From: Athalassotoga sp964433875
Lineage (GTDB): Bacteria; Thermotogota; Thermotogae; Mesoaciditogales; Mesoaciditogaceae
Assembly (NCBI GenBank): GCA_964433875.1
Contig: CAYSSO010000003.1
Span: 28,178-92,177, forward strand
DNA length: 64,000 bases
Reading direction: 5' to 3'
The notes under the pieces are model-generated. The model ran no database searches, had not been told where the DNA came from, and saw only the letters and a list, made by a program, of their open reading frames with translations. Numbering within the stretch: position 1 is the first letter of the stretch; the number at the start of each line of letters is the position of its first letter. The translations under genes and the position numbers were made by a program. This document shows, one piece after another, positions 37,001 through 46,619 of this stretch.

Positions 37001-39044
37001 GGATGTAACCTATGCAGAACTTTCTAAAGACCTCTTCAATCCGGTCTTCATGATGGTGAGATCCGGAGCAAGGGGAAGTATTGACCAGATAAAGCAAATT
37101 GCCGGTATGAGAGGGTTGATGGCCGATCCGTCAGGAAAGACCATAGAAGTGCCGATACTTTCAAACTTCAGGGAAGGTCTGAATGTCATGGAATATTTCA
37201 TATCTACCCATGGAGCGAGAAAGGGATCGGCAGACACGGCTTTGAGAACCTCTAACTCGGGATACCTTACAAGAAGGCTTGTCGACGTTGCCCAGTCTGT
37301 AACTGTAAAGGAGACCGATTGCGGTACAACGAACGGAATAGAATTGAAGACCTTACGCGATGACGATGTTGTAATAGAAAAACTCGAAGATTCTCTCTTT
37401 GGACGTGTCCTTGCCGAAGACATCGTCAATCCAAAGACGAAAGAAGTTATATACGAACGCGACACGATGATGGAAGAAGAAGATGCCCACAAAGCAGTCG
37501 GTACTATAGAAGAAGTAGAGGTTTACAAACAGGAAGAGATCGATGTCGATTCGATAAATGATATAAAAGATTATGCCGAAATAGCCGAAGATCTTTACGA
37601 TGACGAGAAGGGCACCCTTTCTGGCGTTCCTTCAAAATTGATATTCAAAAAAGGCGAACCCATCAAAAATACCGTCAATACTTTAAAGAAACTCGGAGTT
37701 TCAAAGGTACTCGTTGATATTTACCCATGCGTTGGAGGAGTTACGGTCTCGCCAGTTACCGCTGCCGATGGAAAGCGCGAAGTGGCGACCTACGAAGAAC
37801 GTGTAACTGTGGAAATGGCCAAGAAATTTGTCAGAGAGCATATAAACAGCGTGAGTTTGAGGCCTTACATAAAGATAAGATCTCCTATGACCTGCGAACT
37901 TTCAAATGGAGTATGCGAGAAGTGTTATGGAATGGATCTTTCAAATCACAGGATAGTTCACATCGGAGAAGCGATAGGTATAATAGCGGCTCAATCCATA
38001 GGAGAGCCGGGTACGCAGTTGACGATGAGGACTTTCCACACAGGCGGTATAGCGACAACGGGCGATATAACACAGGGACTTCCAAGGGCCGAGGAACTCT
38101 TCGAGGCGAGAAAGAAACTAAAGGACGTTTCTGGAATCTTCAGCCATGTCTCCGGGTATGTCAAACAGATAAAACAGGAAGAGAACAAAACTCTCAAAAT
38201 ATACATAGAAGATGATGACGGGAACCTTCACGATTACACTGTCCCGAAAAAGACGCAGATCCGTGTAAGGGAAGGCCAGCGTATCCTTGCCGGAACTCCT
38301 CTTACGACAGGCACCATAAGACCAAGAGATCTGCTCGAGAAGGTAAGCACTGAAAGTTCCTTCCAGTACCTGCTGCGAGAGGTCAAGAGGGTCTACGCCG
38401 AACAAGGAGTTGACATACACGACAAACATTTCGAAGTCATAATAAAGCAGATGTTTAACAAAGTAGAAGTGACAGATGCCGGAGATACGAATATACTTCC
38501 GGGTACATTGCTATCCCTTGAAGAGGCAAAAAGGATAAACGAAGAAATAAGAAAAGAAAATTCAAAGATCGAAGAAAACAGAGTCAAAATTGTCGGCAAA
38601 GAACTCGTTTATTCTGTCAGCACTTTGGATGAAAAGAATGAAGAAATAGCAAAAGCCGGCGATGTATTAACAGAAGAGACAGTTGCCAAGATGGTCGACA
38701 AAGGGATAAAATCTGTCACTGTCAAGATCGGAGATAAAAAAGAAAGGTACATAATAAATCCCAAAAACGAGATCCAGTATAAACAGAGATTGCTAAGGAT
38801 AACAACAGCCTCTCTTGAAAGCGAAGGATTTTTAAGCGCCGCATCATTCCAGCAAACTCCTCAAATTCTTGCCGAAGCGGCGGTGGAAGGCCGGGGAGAC
38901 ATGCTAAAGGGATTAAAAGAGAACGTTATAATAGGTCAATTAATCCCTTCCGGAACAGGGCTTTCCGTTTACAACAATCTTCAGATAGAAGAACACGCGG
39001 TTGCAAAATCCAAAGAAGAGGTAAAAAAGGAACAGCAAGCATAA
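34060..39044 (+). CDS. rpoC: RNA polymerase beta' subunit with large insertion; frameshift near 34580
   Basis: About 1660 residues when joined. The N-terminal frame (34060 to about 34582) holds RTFKPEPDGLFSEQIFGP, the zinc site CACGRYKGKKYEGTTCERCGV and RRRMGHISLAVPVVHIW. It then runs into a stop at 34627, while the next frame continues with VVENSVRIKSPRGPI. One T added to the TTTT run at 34580-34583 restores one frame. A beta-rich insertion of roughly 280 residues follows, then RPEWMVLDVVPVIPPDLRP, the catalytic NADFDGDQ (36321-36344), the bridge and trigger helices and a second zinc site (CELSNGVCEKC). An essential gene cannot be broken, so a sequence error is most likely. Confidence 0.95.
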
Positions 39045-39072
39045 AAAGAGGCAGTTTACTGCCTCTTTTTTT
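39043..39072. terminator. Bidirectional intrinsic terminator after rpoC
   Basis: AAAAAGAGGCAG, loop TTTA, CTGCCTCTTTTTTT. The 12-base-pair stem with A and T tracts on both sides ends rpoC on the plus strand and the convergent membrane gene on the minus strand. Confidence 0.92.
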
Positions 39073-39781
39073 ATGCGAGTTGCGTTCTTGTTATCTCGTC
39101 GTTTTTTACGTATTCATTTATCTCCATAGACAATTTTACGATCAAATAAAGCCAGTATATCCCAGCCGTTATTATCGTGAATATCACAACGAGAAAGATA
39201 TTTCTTTGGGTTATTTGGGGTATGTCTTGCACATTTGGAAGGCCTTTCATATTTCTAAGATATGAATAAAGCCTGGATTTTGTTTTGTATATCGCAGACG
39301 AAGAGGAAAATATGTGATAAAGGTATATCAAAAGAAAGACGAGGGCCAAAACTTCAAAGATCACCGTTATTCCCATCTCAAATATGAATAAAATCCCGAC
39401 TATGTAGGATATCATGTATCCCCAGAAAGGCCATCCCTTTACCATCGCGTTTTTTAACTCGAGAGAGGCCGTCTCTATCTCTGATTTTACCGATAAATCT
39501 TCGGTCTTTATCGTTGAAATCATCGATTGAGTGTTAACTATATTTCTGTTTAACACATCCATCCACTCTTTGAGCACTATGAATTGAAAGATCATGTTTA
39601 TGAAATTTATTATAATGATAGTCACATAATAACCTGAACTCGCATACACACTAAAGTACGCGCTTTCATTGCTGTAGGCAAATGACATTGCCTCTCCAAT
39701 TGCCGTCATGCCAACAACGAATGAGATCAAAGTAAAGACTATTACCATGACCGCGAGCGTTACATTCACTCTTCCATCCAT
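39071..39781 (-). CDS. Membrane protein with C-terminal DUF4234-like segment
   Basis: 236 residues with about five membrane helices: one near the N-terminus, one around YVTIIIINFINMIFQFIVL, a long double span in the middle and a last helix. The C-terminal TIITAGIYWLYLIVKLSMEINEY resembles the DUF4234 motif seen in small polytopic proteins of unknown function. The start is the ATG at 39781, 6 bases after GGGGGAGAG; an in-frame start at 39811 has no ribosome site. The middle loop (about 85-115) is charged. No function can be assigned. Confidence 0.75.
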   Translation of the reverse strand: MDGRVNVTLAVMVIVFTLISFVVGMTAIGEAMSFAYSNESAYFSVYASSGYYVTIIIINFINMIFQFIVLKEWMDVLNRNIVNTQSMISTIKTEDLSVKSEIETASLELKNAMVKGWPFWGYMISYIVGILFIFEMGITVIFEVLALVFLLIYLYHIFSSSSAIYKTKSRLYSYLRNMKGLPNVQDIPQITQRNIFLVVIFTIITAGIYWLYLIVKLSMEINEYVKNDEITRTQLA

Positions 39782-39828
39782 TCTTCTCTCCCCCTTTTTT
39801 GGAAGGTTCAAATTCTATTATATAATAT

Positions 39829-39852
39829 ATTGAACTATCTTGTTTGTTCAAT
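39829..39852. promoter_or_regulatory. Inverted repeat ATTGAAC-N10-GTTCAAT in the divergent promoter region
   Basis: Two perfect 7-base arms (39829-39835 and 39846-39852), two helical-turn-like half sites 17 bases centre to centre, lie between the membrane gene (minus) and the ThrE-type gene (plus). A TATAAT at 39821-39826 precedes it on the plus strand. On the minus strand TTGAAC and TATATT are 16 bases apart and overlap the repeat. Candidate operator for both genes. Confidence 0.5.
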
Positions 39853-39870
39853 TCAATATAGGAGAAAAAT

Positions 39871-40635
39871 ATGGAAATAGAGATGGAAAAAGTTCTCGCT
39901 TTTATGACTGAAGTCGCCGCCTCGCTGATGAGTTACGGATCTCCGACTACAAGGACCGAGATATGGGTTACAAGAATAGGGCAGAAACTCGGCTTTGAAG
40001 TTGATATTGCCATAATTTACACGGTTATATACATTACGATAAGAGACAAAGACGGTAATTTCAAAAGTATTACAAAAAGGTTGTTTAATTTGCCATCCAA
40101 TTTTGAAAAATTCATGAGGGTAGACGCGCTTGTCAAGAAATTCGTCGATGGCAATATTGAACTTTCTGAGGCACATCTGGAATTGAAAAAGATAATAAAC
40201 GATCAGAGCACGCATTCCATCTTTTTAAGGCTCATTGCCGCCGCTTTTACCTGTGGCGGATTTGAGTACATACTCGTTGGAGGGACGATGAGCGCGATTG
40301 CTTCGATGATTCTTGGAGCGGCGGTTTACGCTGCCACGAATTACGTGAGATTGCTTAACAACAGGTTCTTTCAGCAATTCACTTCTGGCATTATGATATC
40401 GATAGGTGCGTGGCTTCTGATCCATTTTTTCAAGGGTTCTACCCTAAGCGGGGTGGTTTCTGGATCGATAATGCTTTTTGTGCCCGGATTACTTATAACC
40501 AATGGATTTTCCGAGATCTCTCAGGCGAGTGTCATCTCAGGAACTATAAAAGAAAGTGAAGCGATAGCGCTTTTGATAGCGCTTGTCTTTGGTATATTTG
40601 CTGGAACTGTTTTCGTGGGAGGCATGCACTTTTGA
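39871..40635 (+). CDS. ThrE-family exporter, large subunit (DUF1212)
   Basis: 254 residues. The cytoplasmic N-terminal half (MTEVAASLMSYGSPTTRTEIWVTRIGQKLG) carries the DUF1212 signature of the threonine/serine exporter family, and the second half has about five membrane helices. In many bacteria the ThrE transporter is split into this part and a small partner, as here. Amino acid or small organic acid export is the family role; the substrate is not known. The ATG follows AGGAGAAAA. Confidence 0.88.
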   Translation: MEIEMEKVLAFMTEVAASLMSYGSPTTRTEIWVTRIGQKLGFEVDIAIIYTVIYITIRDKDGNFKSITKRLFNLPSNFEKFMRVDALVKKFVDGNIELSEAHLELKKIINDQSTHSIFLRLIAAAFTCGGFEYILVGGTMSAIASMILGAAVYAATNYVRLLNNRFFQQFTSGIMISIGAWLLIHFFKGSTLSGVVSGSIMLFVPGLLITNGFSEISQASVISGTIKESEAIALLIALVFGIFAGTVFVGGMHF

Positions 40636-41063
40636 ATATAATCATTAATTCGATAATCGCCGGTGTCGCAAGCGGAAGTTTTACGATCCTTTACAACGCA
40701 AGATTTTCAGATGCCATAATCGCCGGTTGCATAGGCGCTCTTGGATGGTATACGTATTCCCTTCTAATTGGTTATGGAATGCTTACCGCCACACTTATAA
40801 GCGCCTTTACCATCGGCATCGTGGGAAGAGTTATATCGAGAATAAGGCATATGCCATCCCAGCCGTTGATAGTCGGAGGAATAGTCGTCCTCGTTCCAGG
40901 TTTTATGGCCTTTAAGGCGATGAATGCCTTCGTTGTTGGTAAAAATGCCGAAGGAACGACATTGATGCTCAACACCTTTCTGGCCGCGGCGGCGATAGGA
41001 ACGGGCCTTATAGTCGCCGTCGCTATCACGGCAATTATTTTTAGAATAAGAATAAGGAGGTAA
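40632..41063 (+). CDS. ThrE-family exporter, small subunit (DUF3815)
   Basis: 143 residues with four to five membrane helices, matching the C-terminal half of ThrE-type exporters (SFTILYNARFSDAIIAGCIGALGW, then ARIRHMPSQPLIVGGIVVLVPG-like sequence). The start is TTG and overlaps the large-subunit stop by 4 bases, so the two are translated together and surely form one transporter. Confidence 0.88.
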   Translation: MNIIINSIIAGVASGSFTILYNARFSDAIIAGCIGALGWYTYSLLIGYGMLTATLISAFTIGIVGRVISRIRHMPSQPLIVGGIVVLVPGFMAFKAMNAFVVGKNAEGTTLMLNTFLAAAAIGTGLIVAVAITAIIFRIRIRR

Positions 41064-41065
41064 TC

Positions 41066-41665
41066 ATGGAAAAACTAACATTTCTAAGCGAAGACGGTCT
41101 TAAGATCGAGGCCGAGAAATTCGGCGATTCAGATCATGCGGTTATACTCGCCCACGGCAAAGCCTTTAATATGCAAAGTTGGGAAGACTTTGCCATATAC
41201 CTTCAAAAATCTGGATTTACCGCGATACCCTTTAACTTCAGAGGATACGGAAATTCAGAGCCAAAGGATACGAAATACGAATTGGACATTGCGGGGATAA
41301 TAAAGGCGCTTTTGAAGAGTTACAAATACGTCTCTCTCATCGGAGCAAGTATGGGAGGAAGCGCCGCCCTTCGAGCCCTCGAAATAAGCGATCCTGTCGA
41401 TGGACTTGTACTTTTGTCTCCGGCCGGTCTGCCCGATGATTTTGAGAAATTAAAGGGCAAGGCAAAAAAATCTCTTGTCGTTTTCTCAAAGGGCGATTTT
41501 GTCTTCGAAGTTGCCGAAAGGGTCGTGGAATCTCTTCCGTTCGATACGGAAAAGATCATCTTTGATGGGAACTTGCATGCTCAAAATCTATTTAGAGATC
41601 CAAAGATAAAGGCCGAACTTGAATCTAAGATAGTTAATCTTTTGAAATCGGTGGAAAAAAGATGA
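41066..41665 (+). CDS. Alpha/beta hydrolase
   Basis: 199 residues, a compact alpha/beta hydrolase. AVILAHGKAFNMQSWEDFA supplies the oxyanion strand, PFNFRGYGNSEP follows, the nucleophile elbow is LIGASMGGSA, and late Asp and His residues (SKGDFVFEV, GNLHAQN) could complete the triad. The substrate is unknown. It lies 2 bases after the exporter and overlaps the tldD gene by 4 bases. Confidence 0.88.
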   Translation: MEKLTFLSEDGLKIEAEKFGDSDHAVILAHGKAFNMQSWEDFAIYLQKSGFTAIPFNFRGYGNSEPKDTKYELDIAGIIKALLKSYKYVSLIGASMGGSAALRALEISDPVDGLVLLSPAGLPDDFEKLKGKAKKSLVVFSKGDFVFEVAERVVESLPFDTEKIIFDGNLHAQNLFRDPKIKAELESKIVNLLKSVEKR

Positions 41666-43068
41666 AGGTGAAATTTTCGGAATTTTTGGAAGAAAAGATT
41701 CCGATTCTTGAAAGAATTATCGGGAAATTATCTCAAAAGTACGAATACGTCTCGATACTCGGAAACGATGTGCGGGGGAAAAGGTACCTTGTTACCGAAG
41801 ACATAAAGATAACTGACAGCAACTGGAATGAGAGGGGATTCGTCGTTAGGGTTTACAATGGCCTGAATTATTCCGAGTACTCTTTTGACGAGGCAGATGA
41901 TTCTGTCGCCGATTTTGTGGATGAAAAAGTTATCGGTGAATTTAAAAATTTTAAAGGCCCCGTCCTCGGATCTCCAATGATCGAAGAAGAGAAGGAAAAT
42001 GGCGCATTTGAAGGAGAGGTCGAAATTTTACCCGAAACAATGGACGCGGGAAAAAAGATAAAGACACTCTCTTCTATGAGAGATCATGCCTACGCGATCT
42101 CGAATTTCCTCGCCAACTTCTGGGCGATATACGAGGAGGTAAAGGTCAGCAAGGTATTTTTGTCCGGTCAAAAACATTTAAGTCAAAGTTATGTGTGGAC
42201 GCAGGGCTACCTTCAGGCCATAGCCAGAAAAGACGAAAAAACGAAATACTCATACGAAGGATACTCGGGAATGAAGGGGTTAGAGATCCTTGACGAAATG
42301 AAAAATGGCGTTGAAAAGGTCGTCAGAGAAGCCGAATCTCTAATCGATTCTACGAATATAGAGCCTGGGGAATACGATGTGATATGCTCGCCGGATGTGG
42401 CCGGCGTAATAGCGCACGAAGCCTTTGGACACGGAGTTGAGATGGACATGTTCGTCAAGGGCCGCGCCAAGGCCGTTGAATATCTCGGACGTGAAGTCGC
42501 GTCAAAACTCGTTACGATGCACGATGGGGCCTCGGCCGCAAAGCAGGTAGCCTCTTACTTCTTCGACGATGAGGGCGTCATCGGAAAGGATACCGTCATA
42601 ATAGACAAAGGCGTATTAAGGAGCGGAATCTCAGATCTCATCTCATCTTTGAGGCTTGGAACGGGGCCGACGGGAAATGGAAGGAGGGAATCCTTCGAGA
42701 GGAAGGCATACTCGAGAATGACCAATACATTCTTCGAACCCGGCAATGACAGTTTGGAAGAGATGATCTCTTCGATAAAACACGGTTATTTGCTTGAGAA
42801 GGTATCGAGCGGAATGGAAGATCCGAAGAACTGGGGAATACAATGCTGGATACTGTATGGACGCGAGATAGAGGATGGACATCTGACAGACAGAATAGTC
42901 TCACCGATCCTTATGACGGGCTATGTGCCCGATCTTTTAAAGTCGATCTCTATGGTGTCAAAAGATCTTGAACTTTCTGGGACGGGAGCATGCGGAAAGG
43001 GGCACAAGGAATTCGTTAAGGTCTCCTCCGGAGGGCCTTACATAAAAGCGAGGGCGAAATTAGGATGA
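41662..43068 (+). CDS. tldD: TldD-type metalloprotease subunit
   Basis: 468 residues, catalytic partner of the TldD/TldE protease, which degrades unfolded or modified peptides. The zinc motif is IAHEAFGHGVEMDMFVKGRA (HEAFGH), followed by TMHDGASAAKQVASYFFDDEG and later the typical GSSGSG-like RLGTGPTGNGRRES region. The gene overlaps both neighbours by 4 bases. Such proteases often mature or clear modified peptides. Confidence 0.94.
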   Translation: MKVKFSEFLEEKIPILERIIGKLSQKYEYVSILGNDVRGKRYLVTEDIKITDSNWNERGFVVRVYNGLNYSEYSFDEADDSVADFVDEKVIGEFKNFKGPVLGSPMIEEEKENGAFEGEVEILPETMDAGKKIKTLSSMRDHAYAISNFLANFWAIYEEVKVSKVFLSGQKHLSQSYVWTQGYLQAIARKDEKTKYSYEGYSGMKGLEILDEMKNGVEKVVREAESLIDSTNIEPGEYDVICSPDVAGVIAHEAFGHGVEMDMFVKGRAKAVEYLGREVASKLVTMHDGASAAKQVASYFFDDEGVIGKDTVIIDKGVLRSGISDLISSLRLGTGPTGNGRRESFERKAYSRMTNTFFEPGNDSLEEMISSIKHGYLLEKVSSGMEDPKNWGIQCWILYGREIEDGHLTDRIVSPILMTGYVPDLLKSISMVSKDLELSGTGACGKGHKEFVKVSSGGPYIKARAKLG

Positions 43069-44315
43069 TAGAATCTATAGCGGAATTGCTTGAATCGTCA
43101 AAAGTAGACGACTGGAAGATACTCGAAAGAAAGGTTGAGGGGGAAGAACTTTTCTTCATTAAAGACTCGCTCGATATGAATCGCGCAAAGCGTACCCACA
43201 AATTCTTTGTGACTATATATTCCGATTTTGAGAAGGAAGGCAAACTCTACAGGGGATCGTCGGATTTCACTGTTTATCCCGGCATGAAAAGAGAAGAGAT
43301 AAAGTCGTTGATAGAAGAGAACCTCTTTGCCTCCAGATTCGTCGAAAATCCCTATTATCCTGTTGTGAAGAACGTAAAGAGCGCGATTTCAAAGGCCCCT
43401 TTTTTAGAGACGCCATCATTAGATCTTGTAATACGAAATTTTCCATTTAAATCAAAGGGCGTGTGGATAAATTCATCTGAATTTTTCCTTAACCGCGTCG
43501 AGGAAAGGATTGTCAACTCAAAAGGAGTCGATGTTTCAAATGATCTCTACAGGCTCTATGTTGAAATGATAACGACGGCGAAATCAAAAGAAGAGGTAGA
43601 ACTTTACTGGAGTTTTGAAAGGTCGTACCCTGTGGATTTGAATGTCGAGATCGCGGAGGCCATCATGGCGGCACGCCAGAGGGCAGAGGCGATCCCGATG
43701 CCGGATCTAAAAGATATACCCGTTATCTTAAGCGGAGAGTCGGTCGGGGAATTTTTTAGATATCCCCTTTACAAAACCTCTGGCCTTTACATTTACGAGC
43801 ATCTCTCGAACGCCAAAAAGGGAGAAAGGATTTTAAATGGCGATTTTACCATGTGGATAGACCCGCATCTCGAGGGATCTGCTTACTCTCTAAATTACGA
43901 TGAGGATGGATTTTTGTGCAGGAAGTTGAAGATCGTAGAGAACTCCGTAGTCACGAATTTATGGGCCGATCTTAGATACGCGTATTATCTTGGAATAGAA
44001 CCTACTGGCCATCTTACGAATTTCGTTGTTGAGAGTGGGAATGATCCCGAAAGTTCATTTGAAGACGGAAAATATCTCAAGGTTCTTTCATTTTCAGACT
44101 TTCAAATGGATCCGGTAACGGGAGATTTCGGTGGAGAGATAAGGCTTGGCTGGTACGGCGATGGCAGAAAAAAGGTGGCCGTAACGGGCGGATCGATCTC
44201 GGGAAATATCACAAAATGTGATTTTGCTCTTTCTTCAGAATGCCAGTTGACGGGAAATTTCAAGGGTCCAAAAAGCGTAAAGATAAATGGCGCGCAAATA
44301 GGGGGGAAGAGATGA
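43065..44315 (+). CDS. TldE/PmbA-type protease subunit
   Basis: 416 residues, the non-catalytic half of the TldD/TldE complex. It follows the same fold as TldD but has no HExxxH; the matching place reads VILSGESVGEFFRYPLYK. The end contains VTGGSISGNI and FKGPKSVKINGAQIGGKR, normal for PmbA/TldE proteins. It overlaps tldD by 4 bases and the next gene by 4. Confidence 0.92.
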   Translation: MIESIAELLESSKVDDWKILERKVEGEELFFIKDSLDMNRAKRTHKFFVTIYSDFEKEGKLYRGSSDFTVYPGMKREEIKSLIEENLFASRFVENPYYPVVKNVKSAISKAPFLETPSLDLVIRNFPFKSKGVWINSSEFFLNRVEERIVNSKGVDVSNDLYRLYVEMITTAKSKEEVELYWSFERSYPVDLNVEIAEAIMAARQRAEAIPMPDLKDIPVILSGESVGEFFRYPLYKTSGLYIYEHLSNAKKGERILNGDFTMWIDPHLEGSAYSLNYDEDGFLCRKLKIVENSVVTNLWADLRYAYYLGIEPTGHLTNFVVESGNDPESSFEDGKYLKVLSFSDFQMDPVTGDFGGEIRLGWYGDGRKKVAVTGGSISGNITKCDFALSSECQLTGNFKGPKSVKINGAQIGGKR

Positions 44316-45619
44316 AGATCCTTGTAGTGGATGACAGCGAGTTTTGGAGAAGGGTCCTTGGCGATGTCCTTAAAGATCACGAAGTTGAATTTGCCGCCGA
44401 TGGCCTGGAAGGATATTTTAAAATTCACGAATTTTGTCCCGACCTTGTCATCTCCGATCTTGTCATGCCCGGACTCAACGGATATTTGCTCTGCAGGATA
44501 TTGAAAAATACCGAACTCAAAGAGATACCATTCGTCATCATGACCGCCTCTTCCGATTCGCTCGACAAATTCTGGGGAAGGTACGCTGGCGCGTCTGAAT
44601 ACATTCAAAAGGATTCTGAAGATGGAATAAAAAGGCTCAAAGATTACGTTGCGTCTTTGACGCCCCATAATTGTAAGAGACCAAAAGACAATTTTAAATC
44701 TTCATTCGAAAGGGCGCTAAACGGTCTACTTGTCAAATCGACTATTGAAAATGAGATAAGGAAGTTCTTCATTCACATCGATGATATGAATTACGTTGTA
44801 AGAAAAATCTTTGATTTTGTAAGATCGATGTTTGAAATGGACAATGGAATGATCCTCATCTTCAAATCTGATTCCATGGATGTGTACACAACCTTTGAAA
44901 ACTTTGAAGGGGAAATGAAAGGGATATTCGAAGGCTTAAAAACTCCTTCCAATCTTGAAAGAAAGATCATCTACCTCGACAGAAAAACCTACCAAGGTAT
45001 TGACAAGATGGTGTGGGTATTTCACCAAGGCAGAAAAGAAAATGGCGTGATACTTGTGTCAAGGGATCACGAATTCTCGAACAGTGAAAAAGAGATGTTT
45101 TCTAACGTTATGATCGAGGTAGAGAACCTTGTAAATGTCGGATTGACCTTTGAAACTTACAGAGAATATTCGTTCACAGACAAACTTACCGGCCTAAACA
45201 ATTTAAGAGCCCTTAATGATTATCTTGATGGGTTGTGGAAAAATTCTGAGAAATTTTTCTTTTGCATGATAGACATAGACGACTTCAAAAGGGTGAATGA
45301 CACCTACGGCCACGAAATGGGAAATAAAGTGCTTTCTGGAATCGGAAACATGATAAAGAATTTGCCATCCGATCTTTTCTCTGCCAGATACGGAGGAGAG
45401 GAGATCGCGATAGTTGCAAAAAGAGAACTTAATCAGATAGTGGAGTCGTTAAGATCGCAGATAGAATCTACAAGGTTCGGACCAGTTAGGATCACGATAA
45501 GTGCCGGCATTGCTTCATCGTCCGGCGCGAACAGTTACACCGAAGTCATAGAAATGGCAGACGCGGCGCTGTACCGCGCAAAGCATGAGGGAAAAAACAG
45601 AGTCGTTGTTGCAAAATAA
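44312..45619 (+). CDS. Response regulator with GGDEF domain (diguanylate cyclase)
   Basis: 435 residues: a receiver domain (1-115) with phospho-acceptor Asp49 in LVISDLVMPGLNG, a middle GAF-like region, and a C-terminal GGDEF domain with active-site GGEEI (361-365) and the metal/GTP-binding IDIDDFKRVNDTYGH. It should make cyclic di-GMP in response to phosphorylation. The RxxD inhibitory site five residues upstream of GGEEI is absent. The start is the ATG at 44312, after GGGGGG and a GAAGAG spacer; a longer frame from 44240 lies in pmbA. Flagellar genes elsewhere in the window are a possible output. Confidence 0.94.
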   Translation: MKILVVDDSEFWRRVLGDVLKDHEVEFAADGLEGYFKIHEFCPDLVISDLVMPGLNGYLLCRILKNTELKEIPFVIMTASSDSLDKFWGRYAGASEYIQKDSEDGIKRLKDYVASLTPHNCKRPKDNFKSSFERALNGLLVKSTIENEIRKFFIHIDDMNYVVRKIFDFVRSMFEMDNGMILIFKSDSMDVYTTFENFEGEMKGIFEGLKTPSNLERKIIYLDRKTYQGIDKMVWVFHQGRKENGVILVSRDHEFSNSEKEMFSNVMIEVENLVNVGLTFETYREYSFTDKLTGLNNLRALNDYLDGLWKNSEKFFFCMIDIDDFKRVNDTYGHEMGNKVLSGIGNMIKNLPSDLFSARYGGEEIAIVAKRELNQIVESLRSQIESTRFGPVRITISAGIASSSGANSYTEVIEMADAALYRAKHEGKNRVVVAK

Positions 45620-45637
45620 AGTATAATTTGGTGGGTG

Positions 45638-45967
45638 ATGATTTTGAATTCTGCCGAGGAAATGGCCCAGGCAATAGACGAGACGACCTGCGAGATGACA
45701 GAAAATGTCAAAAATGGAAAGATCGAAAGGGTTTTTGAACTTATAAAGGTGCGCGAGAAACAAATCGAAGCGCTTAAAAATTCAAGCGGCCGCATATCTC
45801 AGGCCACGGCTTCAAAACTTTTAGCCGATCTAAAGGCATTCGAAGAGGAATACAAAAGGCGGATGAAAGAGATAGACGAAAAGATTTCAAACATTTCAAA
45901 GACCATCGAGATGCTTCAGAGTTATTCACAGAGCAAAAGTTCGAATGTATTTGACGAAAGAAGGTAG
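45638..45967 (+). CDS. Small coiled-coil protein, unknown
   Basis: About 109 residues, mostly helical with heptad-like patterning and the segment FELIKVREKQIEALKNSSG. The look, length and charge resemble flagellar chaperones of the FliT/FlgN type, but no decisive motif is present. The start is uncertain: GTG 45635, ATG 45638 or TTG 45644 all lie near a GGTGGGTG site. It is followed 4 bases later by the aldolase gene, and it lies behind a diguanylate cyclase. Confidence 0.7.
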   Translation: MILNSAEEMAQAIDETTCEMTENVKNGKIERVFELIKVREKQIEALKNSSGRISQATASKLLADLKAFEEEYKRRMKEIDEKISNISKTIEMLQSYSQSKSSNVFDERR

Positions 45968-45971
45968 AAAA

Positions 45972-46619
45972 ATGAAGGAAAGCATAATTTTACTTGATGC
46001 TTGCCAGGAGATAATCGATCTCAAACTTGTCGCCGGCACATGGGGCAATATTTCTTTGAGGCTTGAAAATGGCAATATACTCATAACGCCAAGCGGGATT
46101 CCGTATGATGAAATAAGGGAAGAAGATCTTGTCTTATGCGACAGATTCGGGAATGTCGTTGAGGGTAGTCTTCCACCGTCAAGCGAATTGAAAATGCATG
46201 TGGCAATCTACGCCTCAAGAAAAGATGTTAACGCGATAATTCATACCCATAGCCTTTACGCCTCGATAGCATCGGCAATTTTTGACGAAGTCCCGCTTTT
46301 GGTTGAAGACGTCGCGATGGTGATAGGCGGCAGGATAAAGGTTACATCTTACAAATACCCCGGCACCCAAGAACTGGCCGGCGAAGTGGTCAGATCGCTC
46401 GAAGATAGGATGGCCGTCATAATGGCCAATCACGGTCAGGTTGCCGTCGGCCCAAAGATGGATGATGCGCTTCTTGCCGCCCAGATGTGTGAAAAAGCCG
46501 CACAGATGTACGTTATAGCGTCGCAATACCCAAAGGTAAATGTTTTGCCAGATGAAGATATAAGAGCCCTTTACGATAAATACGTCAATTCCTACAAAAA
46601 ATTGAGGGATCTTAAATGA
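45972..46619 (+). CDS. Class II aldolase, fuculose-1-phosphate type
   Basis: 215 residues of the AraD/FucA family. A catalytic Glu lies in PPSSELKMHVAIY, zinc ligands are AIIHTHSLYASI (two His) and IMANHGQVAVG (third His). Family members cleave L-fuculose 1-phosphate or related ketose phosphates to dihydroxyacetone phosphate and an aldehyde; some cleave 5-methylthioribulose or 5-deoxyribulose 1-phosphate. The overlap of its stop with the MTA deaminase start supports that second role. The start is the ATG at 45972; an extension to 45945 has no ribosome site. Confidence 0.88.
   Translation: MKESIILLDACQEIIDLKLVAGTWGNISLRLENGNILITPSGIPYDEIREEDLVLCDRFGNVVEGSLPPSSELKMHVAIYASRKDVNAIIHTHSLYASIASAIFDEVPLLVEDVAMVIGGRIKVTSYKYPGTQELAGEVVRSLEDRMAVIMANHGQVAVGPKMDDALLAAQMCEKAAQMYVIASQYPKVNVLPDEDIRALYDKYVNSYKKLRDLK

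Noticed and set aside
44102..44668. 188-codon minus-strand frame over the tldE/GGDEF junction
   Set aside because: Opposite two solid genes, no ribosome site, composition of an antisense shadow.
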